Shown: piece by piece, positions 32,373 to 38,387 of the stretch
Numbering within the stretch: position 1 is the stretch's first letter
Layout: every line of letters begins with the position of its first letter
Origin: Flavobacteriales bacterium
GTDB lineage: Bacteria; Bacteroidota; Bacteroidia; NS11-12g; UBA955
Assembly: GCA_947496375.1 (NCBI GenBank)
Contig: CANMCY010000021.1
Location: 1-38,387, forward strand
Direction: 5' to 3'
Length of the DNA stretch: 38,387 nucleotides
The notes under the pieces: model-generated
What the model saw: only the letters and a program-made list of their open reading frames with translations
Told to the model about the DNA's origin: nothing
Databases searched by the model: none
Program-made: the position numbers and the translations under genes

Positions 32373-33446
32373 TTAAATTACAGTATCCGGATACCCCATT
32401 TTTTTTAGTAATCTCAAATGAGAAAGTACTCCGCCCCAGTATGTGGTTTGGTTGGGTTCTATATGATTATCTCGCAAAACCTGATAAACTATTTTATTAA
32501 TTGCCGGATAGTGTATATGGTGATAGTGTGGAAATAAATGATGTGCAATATGATTGTTAAAACCCCCTAAAATAAAATTGGCCAATTGGCTGAATGGATG
32601 CATATCATTTGAGCTTCTAATCTGATTCATCACCCAAGATGTATTGATATAGCCCTGCTCATCGGTTGTAGGGTAGGATGTAGATTCCACATGATGGGTC
32701 ATAAAAAATGTAAATAGTAAAAACAGCGACTGAGCCAGATGCATGCACAAAAAGCCTGCAGCTACAATATACCAGGGCTGCTTGGTAAACAATAAAGGAA
32801 GTGCTAAAATGTAGCTGATGTAAACAATTTTCTGAATCCAGAAAGACAGGTGATACAATAATCCTTTTTCTTTTTTATCGGTAAATTCATCCTGTGAATA
32901 CAGAATGACAAAATCCTTTATAAAAACCCAAAATAAAGAATATGTAGTGTATGCCAACGGCGCATAGATGTGCTGAAAACGATGATACCAGCGCCTTTCA
33001 CTGTTGGGTATTACACGAATTAATTTGGTAATTCTTAAATCAGAATCGTAGTCTTCCACATTGGGTGCATAGTGATGAGAATGAATATGTCTGCTTTTCC
33101 AGGCCTCTGCATGGGCACCTTTCAGCGTATAAATAATAGCATACGCCCAATGATTTAGTTTTTTACTTTTAAAAATGGCGTTATGTGAAAAGTCATGCGC
33201 AAAATTGAAAGCAAATAACAAGGATATAAAACCATATAATATATAGCATAAAATAAATAATACCGGTTGGTTTATTTGGTATAATGAATAGTATAATATA
33301 GCAGACAATCCTAGATAAAAAATAAATTTAGTCCATATCAATATTCGGAAATGCAATTTATTTATATGCAAGTTTTCTTCAACCGACCGACTGAGTAACT
33401 TCAGCAACTCACTGTCATGGGGATTATGAATGTGTTTATCTCGCAT
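32373..33446 (-). CDS. fatty acid desaturase 2
   Basis: A 357-residue membrane di-iron desaturase. Three histidine boxes: HDFSH at 84-88, HIHSHH around residue 122, and NHIAHHLFPHYHH near residue 285; four hydrophobic helices. These enzymes insert a double bond into acyl chains of lipids or acyl-CoA. ATG 33446 overlaps the end of the upstream desaturase gene by 11 bp, so they are translationally coupled; the longer frame from 33476 is less likely. Related to but clearly different from its neighbour, so an old duplication. Bond position cannot be predicted. Confidence 0.9.
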   Translation of the reverse strand: MRDKHIHNPHDSELLKLLSRSVEENLHINKLHFRILIWTKFIFYLGLSAILYYSLYQINQPVLFILCYILYGFISLLFAFNFAHDFSHNAIFKSKKLNHWAYAIIYTLKGAHAEAWKSRHIHSHHYAPNVEDYDSDLRITKLIRVIPNSERRWYHRFQHIYAPLAYTTYSLFWVFIKDFVILYSQDEFTDKKEKGLLYHLSFWIQKIVYISYILALPLLFTKQPWYIVAAGFLCMHLAQSLFLLFTFFMTHHVESTSYPTTDEQGYINTSWVMNQIRSSNDMHPFSQLANFILGGFNNHIAHHLFPHYHHIHYPAINKIVYQVLRDNHIEPNQTTYWGGVLSHLRLLKKMGYPDTVI

Positions 33447-34533
33447 AGGGTTTGGGCAAATAATGAGATTGGGCACCCATTTTCTTTAAAAATCGGAAAT
33501 GCGAAGCCAGTGAATGACCATAAGACATTTCCATGTAGGTAATGCCATGTTTTTTGGCTGTTTCCCTAAAAATAGGCAGTATTTCCAGGTAATGAACATG
33601 AGAAATATTGGGCAATAAATGATGCAATGCATGGGCATTAAAACCACCCAAGGTCCAGTTAAAAAACACACTGCCGGGATTGTAATCTACAGAAGTACAC
33701 ATTTGCAGTTTGGGCCAGCTCATATCCAGTTTTTGGTTTTCATCGGCTACAGGGTGCGAAACATAATCGGAAAGGTGCGAAACACCCAAAACTCCGATAA
33801 ATATAAGGGACACCATAAAATGATTTAAGAAAAACGCCCAGATAACAACACCCCAACCGAACGGCAATAATAGTGCTGGTATCACAATCATATAACCGAT
33901 ATATAAAAATTTAAACAGCACCAGTTTTACCACCTCGTGTTTTGGAATGTGAATACTGATGGTTCTGCTGCTGTAATTAAACAGCATCAAGGTTTCGCGC
34001 ATAAAAAACCAGTTTATCGAATAAAAAAGATACAAAAACGGGGCATATATATATTGGTATTTATGAAACCATTTTACCGGCTGGGTTTCAGTCATACGCA
34101 GCAAGGGATTATTTAATACATCAATGTCACTGCCTTCTACATTGGTATATAAATGATGCGATTCGTTGTGGTTTTTACCCCATACATAGGCATTGTTTCC
34201 TTGCAGATTAAAACTCAATGAAAACAGCACCTTATTCCAAAATTTACTTTTCACAGCCACTCCATGGGCGGCATCGTGCGAAATATTGAAGGCGGTGAGC
34301 AGCACCGAGAGGCCCATTAATAAATAGTAGGCGTAAAACTCAAACGGGGTTTGGCTTTTTAGCATTAAAAAATAAAATAGAATATCCAGACCAAAATACA
34401 GGAATATTTTAAAATACATAATAGCATTTCCAGTTTTGGAAATGCCCTTTTCCGCAAAATGGCTGTCTATTTTTTCCGATAATTCTTTGTAGAAAGCGGA
34501 GCCTTCGTCTTTGGTAAATTTGAGTCGTTGCAT
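33436..34533 (-). CDS. fatty acid desaturase 1
   Basis: A 365-residue desaturase of the same family as the next gene: HDAAH at 86-90, HNESHH at 122-127, and HALHH near residue 301, with hydrophobic segments between. The N-terminal 35 residues are soluble and charged. The first gene of a coupled desaturase pair. Such pairs commonly adjust membrane fluidity at low temperature; here that is inference. No clear promoter box is seen in the 63 bp upstream, so it could also be read from the peroxidase gene. Confidence 0.92.
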   Translation of the reverse strand: MQRLKFTKDEGSAFYKELSEKIDSHFAEKGISKTGNAIMYFKIFLYFGLDILFYFLMLKSQTPFEFYAYYLLMGLSVLLTAFNISHDAAHGVAVKSKFWNKVLFSLSFNLQGNNAYVWGKNHNESHHLYTNVEGSDIDVLNNPLLRMTETQPVKWFHKYQYIYAPFLYLFYSINWFFMRETLMLFNYSSRTISIHIPKHEVVKLVLFKFLYIGYMIVIPALLLPFGWGVVIWAFFLNHFMVSLIFIGVLGVSHLSDYVSHPVADENQKLDMSWPKLQMCTSVDYNPGSVFFNWTLGGFNAHALHHLLPNISHVHYLEILPIFRETAKKHGITYMEMSYGHSLASHFRFLKKMGAQSHYLPKPYAR

Positions 34534-34596
34534 CTTATGGGGTTGTTGATTTCAATAATAGAAAAAAAATACCACTATTGCAATTATCGCTTTTAC

Positions 34597-35790
34597 TTAC
34601 GGAAATGGATTACTCCACTTGCTATTGGTATAAACATCGCTTCCTGACAGCGTTTTAAGGAATGCAATTACCGCATTTACCTCAATCGCATTCAGGTTGA
34701 GTTGCTGACCCCTTCCACCCGGTTTTAATCTCGGATCCAGGTTGGGATTGTTAATAGCGGCATTCACCAAGTTGCCATAATGGCCTATGGAAGCCTGCAA
34801 GTCCTTTATAACGGCAGTATGCATCATGGGTCCATTGATGATGCCCTGCGCATTGGTAAGGTTCCTCAGCGATGGAGAGCGTGTATTGGTGAAATCAGGG
34901 CCGCCGGCAAGGCTTCCGCCAATGCCATTGCTTCGGCTGTTGGGATCTATATCAAACTCAGGCGCACGATGGCAACCGCCACAACCCAGACCACCACCGG
35001 TTCTTACCCCATTCGCATCAAATGTTGGCGGAGCTAAAAACAGGTTTTTTCCATTGTTTTCCTGGGTCGTAAAGTTTGGAAATGGGACAGCATCATTGGC
35101 AACCTGACTGCGCCCTGCATCGTATTTACTGTCGAATGACACAATGCTTCGGATAAACTGCGCCAATGCCAGTTGCATTTTTTGTTCGGTGATATCATCG
35201 CTGCCATAAACCCATGAAAACAGCTCCCGGTAATATCCGATACCCTTCATTTTGGTTATCAAATCGGCAATACCGGGATCACCATTCTGCCCACTGTAAC
35301 CCATTTCGGCGTGGTCCTGTATGGGCTGGGTGGTTTGTTCCTCCAATGTGTTGGCTCGCTCATCCCAGAAAAATTTGGCTTCCTGACCAAAGCGTGCATT
35401 CACCAGTCTCATGCTGTGTCTGCCGGTTTTACCGTTAACCCCGGTGCTGGCCACTGCGGTATCGCCAAAGGCAAACCCCTGCTGATGGCAGCTGCCACAA
35501 GATATGGTGTTGTTTACGGATAACTGTTTGTCGTAAAACATAACCCTGCCCAGTGTTGCTCCTTTGTCACTGACGGGGTTTGACATACCATTGGATTTGG
35601 TAATGTATCCCGGAACAAATTGTGCGGCATAGTTCAGCGGATTGTTAATGTCAATGCTACCCTTAAAGGTTGTTTCAATGGCCGTGGGCTGATCAGATTC
35701 ATTCGGCAAAGCTTCTTTGCGACATGAACCCAAAACCACCAGTGTGGTTGAAGTTATTAAAAAAAAGTGGAAACAGATTTTGCGATTCAT
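34597..35790 (-). CDS. dihaem cytochrome c peroxidase (CcpA/MauG family) lipoprotein
   Basis: A 397-residue exported protein with a lipoprotein signal ending VLGSC (Cys23) and two c-type haem motifs: CGSCH at 98-102 and CGGCH about 170 residues later. Family stretches include GRVMFYDKQLSVNNTISC, GKTGRHSMRLVNARF, FWDERANTLEEQTTQPI, TRSPSLRNL and the C-terminal VNAVIAFLKTLSG. It reduces hydrogen peroxide with cytochrome electrons, or, as in MauG, modifies a partner protein. Start at ATG 35790 rather than 35799. A 26-codon Lys/Cys-rich ORF with its own promoter lies 56 bp upstream on the same strand. Confidence 0.93.
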   Translation of the reverse strand: MNRKICFHFFLITSTTLVVLGSCRKEALPNESDQPTAIETTFKGSIDINNPLNYAAQFVPGYITKSNGMSNPVSDKGATLGRVMFYDKQLSVNNTISCGSCHQQGFAFGDTAVASTGVNGKTGRHSMRLVNARFGQEAKFFWDERANTLEEQTTQPIQDHAEMGYSGQNGDPGIADLITKMKGIGYYRELFSWVYGSDDITEQKMQLALAQFIRSIVSFDSKYDAGRSQVANDAVPFPNFTTQENNGKNLFLAPPTFDANGVRTGGGLGCGGCHRAPEFDIDPNSRSNGIGGSLAGGPDFTNTRSPSLRNLTNAQGIINGPMMHTAVIKDLQASIGHYGNLVNAAINNPNLDPRLKPGGRGQQLNLNAIEVNAVIAFLKTLSGSDVYTNSKWSNPFP

Positions 35791-35846
35791 AGCAGGCATA
35801 TTATAGGGTTAGATGTTTAAAATAATAAAAGGTTTAATCCCCTTTG

Positions 35847-35927
35847 TTATTTCTTTTTGGGACAGTCTTTACAGCGTTTCGATGTTTTATATTTTTTGCA
35901 GCATTTCTTTTTTTTGCCACCGACCAT
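35847..35927 (-). CDS. 26-residue Lys/Cys-rich microprotein
   Basis: A very short ORF: 12 of 26 residues are Lys and 4 are Cys (9, 10, 19, 22), including the pair C9-C10 and C19-x2-C22, with the central sequence KKKKCCKKYKTSKRCKDC. Lys/Cys patterns of this kind occur at the ends of small unannotated Bacteroidota proteins. A perfect -7 box on the same strand (35970-35963) lies 35 bp before the ATG. The frame can extend to ATG 35975 (42 residues), but that codon overlaps the box. The peroxidase follows after 56 bp. It could bind metal, haem, nucleic acid or acidic lipid; no function is assigned. Confidence 0.6.
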   Translation of the reverse strand: MVGGKKKKCCKKYKTSKRCKDCPKKK

Positions 35928-35962
35928 TATGTAAGTGGGTAAAACAGATAGGACGCCTGTCG

Positions 35963-36006
35963 CAAAACTACGCATTTGTGACTGTGAATTTGAATGTGTA
36001 ACTTTG
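35963..36006. promoter_or_regulatory. divergent promoters of the microprotein and small membrane genes
   Basis: Minus strand: perfect TAGTTTTG (35970-35963). Plus strand: TTG 35976-35978, exactly 20 bp, perfect TAACTTTG at 35999-36006, 7 bp before ATG 36014. Both directions are supported by consensus boxes. Confidence 0.6.
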
Positions 36007-36013
36007 CCTTGTT

Positions 36014-36169
36014 ATGACAGACGCAAAGCGCAACACCGGTTTGTATTGGACCATCACCGCCATTTCGGCTATAGCCCTGATTCTGCTTACCATTTTCTTG
36101 CCACAAGGTTTTTGGCTGGGATTACCCACCTTCTTTGGTGGTCTGGTAATGGCCATGGATTGGGTGTAA
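36014..36169 (+). CDS. 51-residue membrane protein
   Basis: A short ORF encoding a polar N-terminus (MTDAKRNTG) and two hydrophobic segments, about residues 11-29 and 32-47, joined by a Pro-Gln-Gly turn and ending M-D-W-V. It is probably a helical hairpin in the inner membrane. A full promoter (TTG-N20-TAACTTTG) lies immediately upstream and would yield a leaderless transcript. It is divergent from the Lys/Cys microprotein-peroxidase unit and convergent with the TetR gene. Family not recognised. Confidence 0.65.
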   Translation: MTDAKRNTGLYWTITAISAIALILLTIFLPQGFWLGLPTFFGGLVMAMDWV

Positions 36170-36209
36170 TCCAAACTAGAATTTCTAAATAAGACTGAAT
36201 AAACACCTT

Positions 36210-36851
36210 TTAGGCAGTCATACGCTGGAAGCCCATACCGGATGTGGGTTCTGTTCCGGCTGATACGAACAATACCTCTTTTAACTGTCGTTGCAAAGCA
36301 TTCATCATTAAGGTAAAAACGTCACGACTATTGCGTGTTTTTGCAACGGCATAACAACCGTGTAGTTGTCCAATCAGACTATAGGCCATACTGCGGGCAT
36401 CAATCTGAGGCTTCATTTCACCGGCATCCTTGCCATTTAAGATGGCTCTTTGAATCAACTTTACCTGAGACTCCAACACCTCTTCCAGTTTCAGGCGAAA
36501 ACCTTCATCTTCATTGCTCATTTCAACCATCAAATTGGCGAGTACATCACCACGCTTCACTGAAATGTCGGTGCTGCTAACCTTAATATTCTCTATAATT
36601 TCATTCAGAGCCACCGCTACGCCCTTTGTTTTCTCTTCAAGCACAGACCATCGTTGAGCATACATGGGCATCAGTATTTCATCGATTACGGCATAACCTA
36701 AATCCAGTTTACCCGGGAAATAATGATAAAAAGCACCTTTGGTAATACGCAAGCGCTTGATTTCCTTGTCGGTACGCAAGTTGGTAAATCCGCCTTCACA
36801 AATGGCTTCGAAACAACGATGTAAGATCTTTTCTCTGGTGATTTTTGTCAT
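36210..36851 (-). CDS. TetR/AcrR family regulator
   Basis: A 213-residue repressor. N-terminal HTH: REKILHRCFEAICEGGFTNLRTDKEIKRLRITKGAFYHYFPGKLDLGYAVID, with the standard recognition helix ITKGAFYHYF; the C-terminal ligand domain is all helical and not diagnostic. ATG 36851 is chosen over a GTG/TTG-type start seven codons upstream since it fits the family N-terminus and follows the -7 box by 9 bp. A palindromic operator overlaps that box, so it very likely represses itself. Nearby desaturases and peroxidase are possible targets. Confidence 0.92.
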   Translation of the reverse strand: MTKITREKILHRCFEAICEGGFTNLRTDKEIKRLRITKGAFYHYFPGKLDLGYAVIDEILMPMYAQRWSVLEEKTKGVAVALNEIIENIKVSSTDISVKRGDVLANLMVEMSNEDEGFRLKLEEVLESQVKLIQRAILNGKDAGEMKPQIDARSMAYSLIGQLHGCYAVAKTRNSRDVFTLMMNALQRQLKEVLFVSAGTEPTSGMGFQRMTA

Positions 36852-36860
36852 AAGGGACTG

Positions 36861-36879
36861 CAAATATACCAACCGGTAT
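36861..36879 (-). promoter_or_regulatory. tetR promoter overlapped by TetR operator
   Basis: Perfect minus-strand -7 box TATATTTG (36868-36861) and the inverted repeat ATACC-AACC-GGTAT (36866-36879), a TACC-N-N-CCGGTA type site common for TetR/AcrR repressors. They share three bases, so bound repressor would block polymerase. Confidence 0.7.
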
Positions 36880-37065
36880 GTTTTTTGTTAATAAAAATGT
36901 GGAAAAAGTTTTTTAATTCACAATTTTAAAAGGAAACAATTCCGCCAAAACACCAAGATTCATTGGCAATAAGGGTTTTTTAACATTTAGAAAAAGAATC
37001 CAAATGTGGACAGTGTTGGCAAGCCCATTAAATTGAACTTTTGTTATTCCAATATAATGGACGGA
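36880..37065. other. AT-rich intergenic region between tetR and galE
   Basis: About 185 bp downstream of galE and upstream of tetR. I see no gene, RNA, promoter box or convincing terminator in it. Confidence 0.4.
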
Positions 37066-38070
37066 TTAAGAGTGTTTGCGTTGCCAGTTCCAGGCGTCGC
37101 GAAGCATTTCGCTCAGACTTCTGCGGGCTTGCCAACCCAGCACAGATGAAGCTTTTCCGGCATCGGCCCAAACAGCAACAACATCTCCGGGGCGGCGCGG
37201 ACCTACTTGATATGAGGGTTTTTCACCGGTCGCAGCTTCAAAACCATGCAGAACTTCAAGTACAGACTGCCCTGTGCCCGTTCCGATGTTAAAAACCTCA
37301 AAATGGTCTTGCTGCTTATTTCCCAACAAACGATTCAGTGAAGCAACATGTGCATCAGCCAAATCGCACACATGGATATAATCTCGTATGCAGGTTCCGT
37401 CAGGTGTTGGGTAATCACCACCATGCACGGTCAGTGGCGGGCGTAAACCGGCCACAGATTGGGTCAGGTATGGTATGAGATTGCTGGGAACACCCAATGG
37501 AAGTTCACCAATAAGTCCGCTGGGATGGGCTCCTATGGGATTAAAATACCGCAAGCACTGGGTTTGAAGCCAAGTACAATCTTTCAAAATGGTTTCGCCC
37601 ATCTGCTTGGTAACGCCGTAGGGAGAAGCTGCTGGTTTCGTCGGGGTTTCTTCACTCACAGGAACCTGGTCGGGTTCGCCGTAAACAGTGCAACTGCTGC
37701 TGAAAACCATATTTTTTACTGAAAGCCTCTCCATGGCCAACATTAGGGTGATAAGTCCCTGAACATTATTGTGGTAATATTTTAACGGCTGTTCAACGCT
37801 TTCTCCAACCGCTTTAAATGCCGCAAAATGAATTACCGCATGGATTGGTCCGGTTTGAGACACGATTTGATCATATACCGCTGCATCATTGACATCACCT
37901 TGAAAAAAAACAGGTTTTTTACCCATCAGTTTTTCCAGGCCTCCCAGCACATCAATCCTGGTATTACTGAGGTTATCAAGGATAATGGGATTATAGCCGG
38001 CCTCATGCAGGCTAACTACCGTATGGGAGCCAATAAAACCCAACCCTCCGGTAACCAGTATGTTCTTCAT
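37066..38070 (-). CDS. galE: UDP-glucose 4-epimerase
   Basis: A 334-residue extended short-chain dehydrogenase: NAD-binding GGLGFIGSH (8-16), Ser in [12 protein letters not shown] (121-132), catalytic Tyr151 and Lys155 in [11 protein letters not shown], and the GalE-type [14 protein letters not shown]. It interconverts UDP-glucose and UDP-galactose, or the GlcNAc forms, feeding surface-polysaccharide synthesis. ATG 38070 overlaps the upstream gene's stop by 4 bp (ATGA), so the two are coupled; the longer frame to 38130 lies inside that gene. Confidence 0.96.
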   Translation of the reverse strand: MKNILVTGGLGFIGSHTVVSLHEAGYNPIILDNLSNTRIDVLGGLEKLMGKKPVFFQGDVNDAAVYDQIVSQTGPIHAVIHFAAFKAVGESVEQPLKYYHNNVQGLITLMLAMERLSVKNMVFSSSCTVYGEPDQVPVSEETPTKPAASPYGVTKQMGETILKDCTWLQTQCLRYFNPIGAHPSGLIGELPLGVPSNLIPYLTQSVAGLRPPLTVHGGDYPTPDGTCIRDYIHVCDLADAHVASLNRLLGNKQQDHFEVFNIGTGTGQSVLEVLHGFEAATGEKPSYQVGPRRPGDVVAVWADAGKASSVLGWQARRSLSEMLRDAWNWQRKHS

Positions 38071-38387
38071 AAATCCGCACGGCCCACCTTGCCGTTTTGT
38101 AAATGATAGGTTTGCCCGCTCTCCGGACAAACGGCTATTCCCTGTGTGTCAAATTTTAACTTATGACCGTATTCACTCATCCAGCCGGTTTGTCTGGCCG
38201 GATTACCCACCACCAAAGCATAATCAGATATGTTTTTGGTTACAACCGCTCCGGCACCAACAAATGCATATTTTCCGATATCATGGCCACAAACTATGGT
38301 GGCGTTTGCACCGATACTGGCTCCTTTTCCCACATGGGTTTTTGCATAACTGCCACGTCGGTTTACCGCACTGCGTGGGTTTACCAC
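38067..38387 (-). CDS. WbpD/WlbB-like sugar N-acetyltransferase, 5' truncated
   Basis: The last 106 residues of a left-handed beta-helix acyltransferase; the frame is open to the window edge and the GTG there is an internal Val. Hexapeptide repeats ([20 protein letters not shown]) and [19 protein letters not shown] match WbpD/WlbB enzymes, which acetylate the 3-amino group of UDP-2-acetamido-3-amino sugars for O-antigen. The family tail with CPESGQTY is intact. It precedes and overlaps galE, marking the edge of a surface-glycan locus. Confidence 0.85.
   Translation of the reverse strand: MVNPRSAVNRRGSYAKTHVGKGASIGANATIVCGHDIGKYAFVGAGAVVTKNISDYALVVGNPARQTGWMSEYGHKLKFDTQGIAVCPESGQTYHLQNGKVGRADL

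Noticed and set aside
35813-36001. 62-residue plus-strand ORF
   Set aside because: Antisense to the Lys/Cys microprotein; its Phe/Cys richness mirrors the Lys/Cys codons on the other strand and no promoter box precedes it.

Overview
This window looks like a chromosomal segment of a Bacteroidota bacterium, probably near the Chitinophagales/Sphingobacteriales. The evidence is a SusC/SusD pair, a GH92 glycosidase, DUF6364/PIN and DUF7033 families typical of this phylum, almost no Shine-Dalgarno sequences, and about sixteen intergenic matches to the Bacteroidota -7 promoter box TAnnTTTG. Taxonomy is inferred from content only.

Layout. 1-2546 is an AT-rich accessory end: a truncated YiiX-like cysteine hydrolase, a small membrane protein, a multi-hairpin element that faintly resembles an integron attC site, an orphan lipoprotein, and a DUF6364/PIN toxin-antitoxin pair lying between two copies of a short palindrome. 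2585-8755 is housekeeping: yqeY, two small lipoproteins (one with a CAP domain), then pheT, a coiled-coil protein, zapA and rny, ending in a strong terminator. 8759-9530 holds an unrecognised gene behind a structured leader RNA that has its own promoter and an intrinsic terminator. tRNA-Gln, prs and rplY follow. 11405-15601 carries an outer-membrane barrel protein, a polysaccharide-deacetylase-like protein with an overlapping GNAT gene, and an acyl-CoA dehydrogenase. 15698-20128 is a susC-susD operon. 20437-23509 is a phosphate-transport cluster with two DUF47 genes and pit. rpoN and asnS diverge from overlapping promoters at about 25043-25110. An XRE regulator, GH92, a ferredoxin-iscX pair, a DHFR-like reductase and an alpha/beta-hydrolase lipoprotein follow. 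32373-36851 contains two tandem fatty-acid desaturases, a dihaem peroxidase preceded by a 26-codon Lys/Cys-rich micro-ORF, a divergent 51-codon membrane protein and a TetR regulator with an operator over its own promoter. The right end carries galE overlapping a truncated nucleotide-sugar N-acetyltransferase, the edge of a surface-polysaccharide locus.

How the genes work together. The pheT-zapA-rny run joins translation, division and RNA decay. prs-rplY is a conserved housekeeping pair. SusC/SusD import an unidentified glycan or peptide. DUF47 proteins are usual partners of Pit. fdx and iscX are the tail of the Isc iron-sulfur operon without its other members. The TetR-desaturase neighbourhood suggests membrane-lipid adaptation, but that is inference. 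The most promising undescribed items are the structured RNA with its downstream gene (8759-9530), the micro-ORF and small membrane gene sharing a divergent promoter (35847-36169), and the many promoters placed so close to start codons that leaderless mRNAs are predicted.
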